DNA of 64,000 nt from Hoplostethus atlanticus (taxonomy: Eukaryota > Chordata > Actinopteri > Trachichthyiformes > Trachichthyidae). Shown here in pieces: positions 1 through 11,900 of this stretch. Made by a program: the position numbers and the translations under genes. The notes beneath the pieces were generated by a model. The model was not told the origin of the DNA, did no database searches, and was given only the letters and a program-made list of their open reading frames with translations. Position 1 is the first letter of the stretch, and each line of letters begins with the position of its first letter. The stretch spans positions 7,940,501 to 8,004,500 of the forward strand of contig JAXDDX010000003.1 of NCBI GenBank assembly GCA_034670405.1. Reading direction: 5' to 3'.

Positions 1-141
1 CTCAGAACAGCTTAAAACTAGTTGAACAGATAATTGCATCATCCTGATGCCACTTGAAATAATGGTTTGATATTTGTGTAATTGCTGACTTAACGGAGAA
101 CCTGTCAGTCAACTTCCTGTGTGGTGCAGGGTAACCCTCAC

Positions 142-3038
142 CTCTCCCCAGATACCAGCAGTGTCGTGAAGGTTGTGTTTGTGATAAGAGAGCTGTCTGA
201 TGCAGTTGTTGACAGCAACACTGCTCTTCCCTGGTGCCATGTCCTCCTCAGACATCTCCACCCAGCCCAGGGAGCGCACTGCAAAACACTGGAATAGCAC
301 AAATAGGCCACGCATTAACATAAGCCATCACTGAACCGCAGGCAGAAAACAATCCAGTTAGGAAAGGGTGGAGAATTTGAGGTGTGTTGACAGAAAGCAG
401 AGCCAGTGGACTACCCACTTCCTGTTGGAGTTGCCTGTTTCAGTGAATGAATCAGTGTTGGTGAATGTACCCAGGTTTTCCTTTAGATTAATTTAGCTGC
501 GTTGGCTAAGACGTAAATTGAAAATTGTTTGCCTAGCTAGAAAAATGTAAATACAATGAAGATTCATCATGTGGCCTCATTGCTCAGTCTGACCAAAATA
601 TTTAACAGTTGAATTTGCAAGTATCCATTCCATAATATTCAAACACAAATAACATTTTTGAAGTGCAAACCAGACTGGAATGATGATCCTGAAATGGGTC
701 CAAGGACCAAAATTAATCCCACATCTTCATAAACCTCAATAGGAAACAGTGATTTACCTTAGTTTCTAAGTCTGTGCAGAGTGGAGCAAGCTTTTCCTCC
801 TCCTCAGACTGGGCGCAATTGTAGCTACAATGACAAAGAGAGCGGTAGGATTAACATCTCAAAATATAAAAATGGTCCTGCATGTAAGTAGCTTCACCAC
901 CACCTACTTCAAGTTGATGGATGCATAGCGTAGAGTTGCCCCTTCAAACTCCTTCAGGCTTTGGTCAGAGGCCACCTCTCCCTCCTGCAAAGAACACACA
1001 CAAGCAGAAAACCAAATAGTGATGAGTTAGAAATTGGAATTTCAACTTGTGTTTCAACTAGAAGGTATTAACTAACTGACTTGTCCAAGAGTTCTCAAAG
1101 GTCTTTCAGCCTATGACCAGACACTTCACCACTTACCCAGTGGGCCTGGCTAATGGAAAAAATATTACTCTTGTCAAGTGGGGGACCCACCACACATGTG
1201 CCTGTGACCCATTTTGGGGTATTGACCCACAAATTCAGAAGCACTGGACCAGTCTAATAATGGTGTGATGCCAAAACAGACATAATGATGATAGCGGTGT
1301 GACATTAACTCACCATACACAGTGATGAGCAAGAAGATTAAGGGCTTGAAATAATTTAACCATAGAATGGCACAAATTAGTAGCCTGCAATTATTTGCAA
1401 AACTTATATTCCACAACTGTTGAGAAAGAGACGCTCACTAGGTAGTTCTCAGAGAACCCCAACACTACCCCAGAACCCAGTAGGTTCTGAAATCAAAATA
1501 TTTGGTAACCTTTTGAAGACAGAGAAACCTAAAATTAGGGAGAAACATTAATTGGCAGGTAAATGAGTTCAATTAGTTAAAGTCACTACTATCTTATTGT
1601 CTCTGCTTGACATAATAAATATCCTTTGTTGAGTCAGATTATTTCTCTTTTGATTCCAGTGTAGCCATTTTGCATTATTCTTCTTCTTCAGCAAAGGTCT
1701 TGGGCAGGAATTGAATGAATATGATCAATATATAATCCAAAACTAAAAAAGTGATTATTATGATTATTTATGATTGATTATTAATACAAAAATATGAACA
1801 AATCTATCTATTTTTTACTTTTTATATCAAGTAGGCCAATTTGTATTCTTGCTGAGACTTACCTTCCACAGCTCCCCATCACCAGCTCCTTCATCTGGGT
1901 TGGAAAGGTGAGTCCAAGAGTCCTAGAAAATTGAACAGAAGATATTATTGGCTACAGACACAAATGCCAGCATTGCTATCCGAGCAAAATGTGTGTTAGG
2001 CCTCACCTCAAGCTCCTCACAGGGTGTCGTCTCCAGGGACATACTGGAGGACATTATGGAGTCTCCCACTTTACCAAGTGGTGAAGGAGGCTCCCACTGT
2101 GTGGTGCCGGTAGGGATGTGCCAGTAGTAGGTGCCTGATGTGTCTCGCACTCGCATCCAACCTGAGGGCAGATCAGTGTCCGTCTCAAAGGCATTGGAAT
2201 CCCAGAAAGACTCTATGAGGCAAAGAGTGAAGGAGGAGTTAAAACTGTACTCAACACCTGGCTGAAAAAGGAAATGAATACCACTCTGAGTGAAAACAGC
2301 ATGTTAGATTATATAAGGATGAGCAATACTCAGACACTAATGCAGTAACAAACTGACTGGCCTAAACATCAAATCCATGTACTTCTTCTTACCCCTGTTG
2401 CCATTTGGAGAGCTGTCAGCTGTGATGTCCTGAGACGGCGCTGGCCAGTTGGGCTCTTCGTCACTTGGTGTTCCGTTCACATTGGAGAACAGAAGACATG
2501 CATTCCTCCCTGCAATGCTACCCTCTCCCTGTGACTCCATGTCACTTGGTTCCTCTGCCTCTTCCTCACCTCCAGTTACACCTGTCGTCTCCTCATCTTC
2601 CTCTGATTTCTCATCCTTCTCTTTGCCATCTTCCTCCCTCTCTTTCTCTTCTGCGGCTTCCAGAGTGTCTATGAGTAGCGGCCCATTGAGGATGTTCTTG
2701 GACTCTTCATCATTGAGGCCTGGGGTCATTGCTGTTTTGGGAGACTTGGTCTGCTCCTCGTTTCCCTGTTGTTCTTCCTGAGTGGTGTTCTGGTGAGGAA
2801 ACTCCTCCTTGTTCCCATTCTGGTTGATATTGCAATTGTGGTCCTGGTCCTGGTCCTGGTCCTGGTGGGTCTCCGCTACTTTCCGCAGCTGGTTCTGGCC
2901 TTCCTTGCGCCATTTAGCATTGTTGCCAGTGGACTCCTGGTCGCCCCAGTGGCTGCTGTCATTCAGTTTGTTCTTCAGCTCTTCATCTTGCTTTTGTTTA
3001 TTTACTACATATGACATATCATCATCATGGCCACCCAT
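142..3038 (-). CDS. apbb1: APBB1/Fe65 adaptor, N-terminal part (3' end outside window)
   Basis: Six coding exons, read leftwards: 2393-3038, 2007-2212, 1863-1922, 908-984, 758-824, 142-288. They give 401 codons with closing phases. Fe65 is a cytoplasmic/nuclear adaptor that binds the APP intracellular domain through its PTB domains. Residues 1-215 are hydrophilic and acidic and contain the family segment [13 protein letters not shown], followed by a DQDQDQD run. The WW domain is at about 230-258 ([17 protein letters not shown]). The last exon opens PTB1 ([12 protein letters not shown]...[12 protein letters not shown]). The WW sequence and N-terminus fit APBB1 better than APBB2, although the exon 908-984 segment [12 protein letters not shown] resembles APBB2. 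I chose the ATG at 3036-3038 because it has an ACCATGG context and is the first in-frame ATG. An open frame continues upstream to about 3161 but has only a GTG there. PTB1 remainder and PTB2 lie beyond base 1. Paralogue suffix not determinable. Confidence 0.9.
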
Positions 3039-3830
3039 GGTAACGTTACCATTAAACAGCTCTGATGGAGAGAGAGGTTGAGATGTGTTAGCTTTAGCTG
3101 CCCAGCTAGCCGGCAGCGGAGTAATAATCGAAGATATACTGGCCTGTTTGAACCAATTCACAAAAAAGCTAGAGGAATTACACCGGGATTAGCTGTTTGG
3201 TGCTATAACGTTAATTCTGAACTGCAAGCAAACGCTAACATTAGCTCACAGTAGTTACCAGCAGCTCGATACTCGACACTGAAGTCATTTTCTTATTCGC
3301 TTCTTCCGGTTCGCGTGTTACCGTAGTTACTTTCGGCCTCAAGTTTTCAGTACGAATAAGGAACGTACTTCTGCAGCTTCGTCTTGCATTTGCCAGCACG
3401 ACCCTTTTCTGTATTCACATTGAGGTCAATATCAAGCGAGGCATGAGCCAAATGCATCGAAATAGATTCAGTCAGATGGCCAAGAACTAAAAACTGATTT
3501 TAAAAGCATACTTAGCGATAAAACTCAATGAAATAAATCGGATGTCTGCGCCTCAGGTAGAAATAACGGGCACCATCCGCCATCATCATCGTCGTAGCCC
3601 TAGCTGATGTTAGCTCGCTAGCTAACGTTAGAATTCCTAGCATGAAAAATCAAAGCGCTAGCGGTGGCAATGATTTCTATTGACACAACCAGTAAAGAAT
3701 ATCAACTTACCCGTACTGTTAAACCCCCTTTTTTAAGATACGCTCGATTGTATTAACTACATATTTCCATAAATCGAGGAAGCTCGTTTCGTTTCTAGGT
3801 GGTGTTTGCTTGTCAGTGGGCTCGTCTAGT
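3039..3830 (-). promoter_or_regulatory. apbb1: apbb1 5'UTR and promoter region
   Basis: The first coding exon probably starts at an acceptor near 3143 (caaacag before gccagt on the minus strand), giving about 105 nt of 5'UTR. Two minus-strand donors upstream could end alternative non-coding first exons: one with exon start 3259 (gtaact) and one with exon start 3711 (gtaagt). The stretch holds several AACGTTA palindromes (about 3040, 3208, 3625) and GCTAGC-type words, typical of teleost promoter surroundings. An upstream ATG (tttaATGg) overlaps the chosen start out of frame. TSS positions are inferred, not seen. Confidence 0.45.
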
Positions 3831-5421
3831 GATGGAGGATGAATCTGCGTCATAGATTCGTCACAGCCAGTGACCAACTGGTGCCAGTCCGGGACAGGAG
3901 CATCCTTGTGCCCTACTCCTGCTCACTTCTTACCTCTGGCCCCGATTACTGGATGTAGTGGTAAGTGTGATCTCCACTTGATGATCGTCATAAGGCAAAC
4001 AACCACTAATATAAACAAAATCTATTATATTTCCAGTAAAACGTTAATACTCTTATAATTTACTATAATGTATCATTAGTTTTGTCAGCCTAAAATAAAA
4101 CGTTGAGTTTACACACAAACTTGATTTTATGTGGGTTTACCGTCCACTACATCCTTCACCAGCACTATTGGCTTGTCTCAAAAGCTTTTTTTGTTGTGCC
4201 TTTAACAAATTAAATACAATAATCAAATCTACACAGTTTATACTTAATTTGAAAGACTTAAGATCTTGTTTTGTCTTTCCAAATGAACCAGTAAGATATT
4301 CCTGCTATAAAATCACAATAGATTCTCACACATGTTGCTTGTCTTTTTTCCTTTTAATATACTTATATATAAATACATACATTTGTATAAGACATGCTTG
4401 ATTTTGGCTTACACCCCTGTAATTCAGCACAAATAAGCAAGCTGGTGGAGGCACAGAAACAATGCAGGTAGAAAAAAAACCCCCACAAGATTCAAGAATT
4501 AAAAGTGTAAATAATCCAGAGGACCAAAACAATGGAAACAAGGCAGGAAACAAGGCAACAGTTTGCAGAATGTTAATGCTATCCCCTTAATGTCCATGTC
4601 ACTTTCTGTTAAATGTCAGCAGCAGCTTTTGACATAGCCATAAAATCCAACCAAATTTAGAGGAACAGACCAAACATTAACAAATAGAATAACTGTGCTT
4701 ATGATGTCCATGAATAAATTACAGTCAGGGGTGAAAAAATAGGTTATTACTTGCTGGATTACTCAACATGAAAAAGACACTTGATTGGCAGATTATGGGC
4801 ACAGATACTTTTACATGCCTTGAAATAATGGTTCATAATGCTCATAGTTGAACAGTATAGCTAACACCATTCAAAACATTGTTGGTATTTTGGAATACAT
4901 CCTTGTAACTATAGATTTGAGGTAAAATAATGGGGGGGAAAAATGAAATCAATTGGATTACAATAATACATTTGAGTAATCCATTGGATTACATTATTTA
5001 TTACAGTTTAAAAGAGGGAATTAATCTGCAATGGATTACATTTTGAAAGTAACCTTCCCATTTCTGATCTAATCAACACTGGCATTTCTGCTGCATCAAG
5101 AAAACATTTTTGTTTGCCTGTAAATCTACAGCTTCAGCAATTACAGAAGATACAAAATATGGAACAATGCTTTAGACAGGTCAAGCTCAGAAGACAGCTT
5201 CCCACTGCACACATCATTAAGTGGCCAAGCTGAATGGCATGACACCTTATAAGTATACTCATGGGATCCACTTATTCATTTCCATAACAATGTTACATGT
5301 TTAAATGCTTGGTTTCATACAGTAGTCATAATTCTCCAATTGCTTACAATTTGTCGTTAATACAACAAACAGAAACAGTTTTTCACAAGACAACCTTTGG
5401 GTTAATACCACATGTACTTGT
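3831..5421. other. apbb1-ilk intergenic region
   Basis: No coding exon was recognised between the apbb1 promoter and the ilk 3' end. The stretch is AT-rich, with one AACGTTA word at about 4041 and a degraded repeat at 4930-5075. The ilk transcript may extend into it, because another minus-strand AATAAA lies at 4997-5002. Confidence 0.5.
4930..5075. repeat. Degraded GTAATC-type MITE fragment
   Basis: Repeats of the words 'attggattaca', 'gtaatcc' and 'aatctgcaatggattaca', followed by 'tttgaaagtaacc'. The same words recur at 20655-20715. They resemble a widespread teleost short inverted-repeat DNA element with alternating ggattac/gtaatc words. Boundaries are approximate and the class is not assigned. 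Confidence 0.5.
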
Positions 5422-5905
5422 TTTATTAAGAGCTTCCATTATAGGGAGCAGGTTGCTTACAGTGTGACTTTTAGATAGTGAGCCCCCTCCAGAGGTAAAA
5501 TAAGGCTTGAAATCAAAGGAAGCAATGCGGCAGACTTGCATCCTGATCTCCACAGGTTATTCAGTCACAGACAGAAGATTGTACTTAGTCCACATAATAC
5601 AACTCAGAAGTTGGAACAGTCAATACTTAGCTCCTGCTTAGACATGATACATCAGTGTCAAAGATGAACGACTAAATTGCCTTGATAACTCAAGGAAAAA
5701 AACCTCAAAAACAAAATCATGAGAATAAAATAAGTGACTGCTGCTGGATTCATTTCAGAAGCAGAAGCTACAGTGGCGTTGAGTGCAGCGGTACAGTAAG
5801 AGTTTAAGGCAATACTGGTAAGCACCACACCACCATATCAGAATATCTGGGGTGAGATATCTGGCATTTCAAGGGGTTCATTCAAGGTGGGCAGAAGAGG
5901 TTTTT
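5422..5905 (-). other. ilk: Probable ilk 3'UTR
   Basis: Sequence after the ilk stop codon. A minus-strand AATAAA (tttatt at 5422-5427) is the nearest clear polyadenylation signal, implying a 3'UTR of about 0.5 kb. A second candidate at 4997-5002 would extend it to about 0.9 kb. No other feature seen. Confidence 0.45.
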
Positions 5906-8900
5906 TCACTTGTCTTGCATTTTTTCCAGAATTGGCACAATCATGTCAAATTTAGGCCTTTTTGCTGGGTCTTCGTTCATGCATATCTTCATGAGCTTGC
6001 AGATGTGAGGTGAGATGCCAGGGGGGATCGTGGGTCTCAAACCCTCTAAGGAAACCTAAAGGCCAAACAGACAGACAGTAGGTGGTGTGGAAGGGACAAG
6101 GACAAAACATGCCTAAAATACAAACAATTGTTGTCAAATGAGGCTTTATTTTGATATTACCCATTAAACATATGAGCAGAAGTTCATTTTCTTAAGTGTT
6201 GTGTGCAAGGTTATCCTAATCAGCAACAGCCCTACTAACCTTCATGCCTATCTCCATGTTGGATAGGTCAGCAAAGGGCACCTCTCTGGTCACCAACTCC
6301 CACAGCAGCACAGCAAAGCTCCACATGTCTGCCGACCGACGGTTGATCTCTTCAGGCTTCTTCTGCAGTGCTGGGCACCACAAAGAGAAACAAATTAAAG
6401 TTACACAGCATACACCCTTTCTGCCTTATACAAAAACCTCAACTCAGGTACAGTGAAGTACACACTGTAAGCGTAACTACACACCAACACAACCTGGAAA
6501 TATTACGGTATGTTGATCCGGGTCCATCCAATTCCCACTGAGCCTGACAATGGCAATACATGGCAATGTCCCGTGAGACTACAACACACCAGATCCAGTG
6601 TACCTCATTCATCGTCACTTCTCTATGGGATGTCACCTTATAACGTCGTTATTGACAAATGTGTTCACATCCTTAACATTCAACATGGGGGAGGACGTGG
6701 CACTTGGTAATGTTTAGATGGACACAGGAGATTTCAGAAAGTGATCTCAGAAGTGTATCGTAACCATAGTTACCACAGAACAGACCTGTAGGCATTTTGT
6801 CTGTGCTGCCTGTTGCTATGGAAACAGAATGTCTCGTGGAGGGAGCTAAAAGACAAGGCTTAGATATGACATTCATCAATTCGGCTCACAATAACTAGGA
6901 CTGAAATGAAAATTTGGTTCAATATATGAAGGTAATTTAAAAACATCTGCTTATTTTCACAGAGCAATTTCCCCCCCGTTTACGTAAAATCATAGTGAAA
7001 TAGGACAATTGATGATATGATCAGAATGTTGTTCTATTTTTTCCCCCAAACATGTAACATTAGCTTGAATACACCTATCACTCTATAAACACGTAATGCA
7101 GATATGCGGTTATGTAGTGATCAACAGATCACGGCCCAATTTCCTAATCACATTTCTTGCAAATATATTGCTTCCAACTCTTCAATAAACAACAAGGCAG
7201 TACACAGAAAATGATGGTGACTGTTTATACACAAATTATATGCTGAAGAGAGTCATGCAATATGGATATGTAGCTTCTTTTATACAGAATATATATTTTA
7301 TTCAGAAGTTTAGTAAATTTAATACTCCAACTTAAGATAAATAATTTGGAAAGTTCATTGCTCAGACTAAACAAAATCTGTCATGGTGAAACATCATATC
7401 ATGTTTGTACACAGCAAAGCACTTTTGATTGCAGACAACAGGAAGGCAAAACTATAGGGGGTCACCATTTCTGATGAGTATATTTATCTAGGTACCTATA
7501 ACATTACATAACATGACATACCATGGCGGGAGTGTTGTGAAGCTACCTTTCCTACTGGAAAGTAGATAAGGCCTATTGAAATTATTAAGAGTCAAATCTG
7601 TATGTGGCCTTTATTAATGTCAAAATTCTCTGCTTTCCATTTCATGACCTCGTTTCTTTGAGATTTCACTTCCTGAAATCTCCTGTATCCCCTCTAGTTA
7701 CCACCATGATGCTCCAGAAATTGTTCTGTGAACTCTGCTGCTGTTAGGTATTGTTAGCATTTCTGTTGTCACTGTTGCAAGGTCCCAAATATGTAAACAC
7801 CACCCTTGCATTGTGCCCCTTTTACCTCACATTCATGCTGGAGAACACAAGGAGGTGTCACCCCACAACAAGGGTTAAGGACTGAATTTTAACACCAAGT
7901 GGATCAGAGTTTGACCCAGGTCTCGACCCTTTCACACTTACAGTCAACCCGCACATTTCTCCAGGTTGCCTACTCATTATCAGTTTCTGTTTCTAGACGG
8001 CTTGCATTTCAATGTATCTCTAGGAGACATCAGCTGCAGATGACACTTGGCTCTGAATTACGTAGTATGGAGTTCCCTGTATCCATCCTGCATTCATGCT
8101 GAAGTGTCTGAGGCTTCACCTGTCACTTTGAATACTTTTTTCATGAGTGATGCCTACCTTCAGGGGCTACCCATGCAGGCGAGTACATCCTGCCAGGACA
8201 CTGGAAGGAGAACTTGACGTCTGACATGCTGATCCTGGCTGTCATGTCCTCATCTATCTGTAGACACATTAAGAGAATAGTCACTCTAAAATATAAAGGA
8301 TATCACTTAAAAAGGAAAATACACACTCAGATACTGTTATATATCATCAATTTGTTATGTTCAATGCATTTCATTCCTTAGTTTTGCAGTGTACCACTTT
8401 CCCTCAACCTGCCTCGACTACTTCTACTTCAGTTAGTTATTTCCTACACTTCCCAGAATGCCTTACGACAATGCCCAAGGTGCCTGAACTTCTTGCATTC
8501 AGTAAGTGTAGGTGGAGAGAGAGTGATAGTGGAGTGAGTATTGATCCACTTCCAGTCAAGAAAAAGAGTCTTGTGACTGCATTGCATTATGGTCTATTGA
8601 GGCTACTGTTGGTGGAGAAAATGGTATCTCTACCTTTTCTACGATGGATTTCTCCCTGTGTGATTGTTGAACGCTGGTGCAAAATTTTGAGTGTAGAAAG
8701 AGCCATTTGAGGTTTCCTGTTGAGACGGGGCACCTTTTTGCTAATCAAATTCCATGCCTTTTCAAGACTATTCCATGACCAATATTTGTCACATTTTTTC
8801 CACTGATCTGAATGTCCCAGGTCTTATCACTTAGGACCAATACTATCAGTCAATTTCTGATTTGGGTTTTTATTACTCAAAAAGGTAAGTGGATCAACAA

Positions 8901-11900
8901 GCAGCCAAGATTGACATTACTAGTTTTCCATGAGCATATGAACCCTGTAATTAATTGAATTTCTTTCTGCTATCAAACTCCATTTTAGGTGTGCTGTAAA
9001 TATGTTGACATGTCCGGTCATCTACATTTGGCCAGTTATCCGCAGGAAAAAGAAGAAATATAAAATAACAGTGTTATAGGGTGGATTTTTACTCATCAAC
9101 CTGGCCTCAATGCACTTTTTTCATAGGTAACATAGAATTTCCTTTGATATGTGAGTTATCAATCAATCAAGTTTATTTGTATAGCACCTTTCATACACAG
9201 AGGCAATTCAAAGTGATTTACATGTGAGATTTAAAAAGAAGAACATATAAAACAAAGACATTTAAAAGAAAAACATAATAAAATAAAATAGTGCAGTTAG
9301 GGCATTATAGAGATAGAGATAGATAGTTATCATATACAACAGTCTGATACACTGGGCATAATGATCCATAACGCTGTGCTGAAACTGCAGGTATGGCTTA
9401 CCATAACACTCTTGCTGTTGAGATAGTGACGAGGGATCATGGGTTCAAGTGTGTGTAAGAAGGCCATTCCACAGGCAATATCCAGAGCAAACTTCACCGC
9501 CTGTGTCTGGTCCACCACAAAGTCTAATATCAGAATGAAGAACACAGAAAAACATATTTCAGCCACTCTGAATTTCACCAGACAACACGGTGACAATGAA
9601 ATTGCTATTTATACAGAGTGAGGACACCATAATGACAAACACTTCAGAGTGCAACACAATAAATCATAAATCCCTGCAAATCACCAAAATCGGTGACATG
9701 TTAGGACTTTGTGACCAGAGGAGGAGTACTCACTGGTGCCCTCATGCAGTACGTTGTAGAGGGAGCCATAAGGCATCCAGTGTGTGATGATGATGGGGTG
9801 AGGGGCGGGAGGAGACTGACATGCTCCCAACATAGGTAGGACATTCGGGTGGGAAAATATCCTGAGATGGAGCCCAAGAAGGAAGGGCAGAGGAGAGAGG
9901 AAGACAGACAGACAGAAAGAGGCAAACCCAAATAGGATTTGACATAAAACAGAGGTGTAAAGTGCAATCCCAAAACAGTTTTGGAATAACACAATGTAAA
10001 CAGACAAATGAATGACTGCAACAGCAGAGGACAAAGAGACCGTACAAAGCTGAGTACTAAATAAGTACCTGAGTTTGGGATATTCCTCATTGAAGTCTCT
10101 GCTCTTCCTTGTGGTCCAGTCACGAACCTTAAGCACTTTAACAACAACGTCATTTCCTTGCCAGCGCCCTTGCCACAGCTACAGAAGTGAATAGAATATT
10201 GGACAAAGTGACATTACTTACACAAAAACCAAGAAATGCACTTTGCTGGGTTGCAAAAATGTAGCATTTCCGTCAACAGTGTCAGGAATATTCACTACCA
10301 CGAAACAATGAAATCAGAAATATGAAAAACGTACCTCTCCAGACTGGTTCTCATTTAACTTAGCCAGGAGAGAGAGCTGTTTGTAGTCAATGCCTGCATG
10401 TTTGTTCAAAGTGCCATTGCCTGGAAACATAAGAGTGAGACAAGCTTAAGTGACAAGCTATGGAACATTTTTTCCCCCCATTGATTGCTGTGGACTGTCC
10501 CGTATTCAAACCAAGTCAACATTTTCAACAATCCAGCTAATAAATGGGTTCATGTGTCTGTGGAACTTACGGGGACGAGTTCTAGTGGTGCCTTTCCAGA
10601 ACATGTCCTTGAAGGGAACCTTAGTTAAGTTCTGCCCCAATTTCTCTGCCTTTTCTGAGTGGTGGAGACACAGAATACAATGAAAAAAAAGTCAACACAA
10701 AGCAACAATTGGATAGATGAGAGGTAGACATTTGTAAGCCATCAAGGATGCAGTTAAAACTGTTAGTAGCAGCAGGCGGGCAGCGGGAATACCTCTGAGG
10801 ATATCACGCAGGTGAGGTTTGGCTTTGTCCAAGGGAGTTTCTCCATATTTGTTACAGATGCTCACCTGAGCCCCATTAGCCACAAGGTCCTGGGGAAGCA
10901 CAGTATGGTATCGGTGAGATTACATATGGATATCATGGTAGGGATCACACAGAAAGAGAAACATTCTGTGAAAGACCACCAGGGGGTGTACTAACCTCAG
11001 CCACTAGGTCTTGGCCCCAGAAGCAGGCATAATGCAATGGTGTGTTGCCGTGTTCATTGGCAGTGTTGGGGTCTGCTTTGCATTGGATCAGCTAAAAGAT
11101 GGAGACACACCGGATTATATGCACAACAAGGCTGGTCAGATCTTGTTTGGGCTATACATAGAGGTGGGTGTTAGTGCTACCTAGGAAAACTACGGCGGCT
11201 TGTCTTGCCTGTGGCCACATACCAGAGGTATTGTGACATGCCTTATATTAAACTGAACTGTGGCCAGCAGCAATTCAAAATGAGACACCCTAGAGCACAA
11301 GCCTCGCCCCTTTGGCATTCAGTACTGTGGGCTACAACGACAGGTAAGATATCGCCTAGTATTAGTAAGAACAGCATGAATACCTTTTGGCAAATATGAT
11401 TATCTGACAAGTCTGACACAATTCAGATAATTTTTCCATTTCTGTTTTAACTACCACTGCTCATTTTGTAAAACCTAATAAATGAATTTCGATAAATACC
11501 CAGAAAAATGTCTTAAGAACCTAGTCTATATCTGTCATTGTCAGGACAGGTGTTGGAACATAGTAGCAAGAACTTTTGGGGAGCAGCAGTAGCCTAGTGT
11601 AAACAAAAAAAAAAAGAGTTGCTGAATGGTCAACAGTATAAGACGTAGAAGAGTAGAAGCTCCCAGGTGTGAATGTGTGAATTGTATGAATGTAAAGCAG
11701 GTTGTCACAGGAAAAGAACAGAAGTGTGCTCAGCTGACTTTCCCCGGATGAATAAAAGTTCAAATTCAAATAAAACATTCTACTGATTATCTCCACTCTC
11801 AACAGCTTGAGTAATAAGCGCGCTTTACAGCCATACTTGAGTAACATCCATCAAAACATCAAATTTCCCAATCAGCACTGAGCATTCCCTTGTCTGTAAA

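Noticed and set aside
3039..3161. Upstream extension of apbb1 coding sequence
   Set aside because: The frame is open but contains no ATG before 3038 (it begins with GTG), and an acceptor near 3143 better explains it as 5'UTR.
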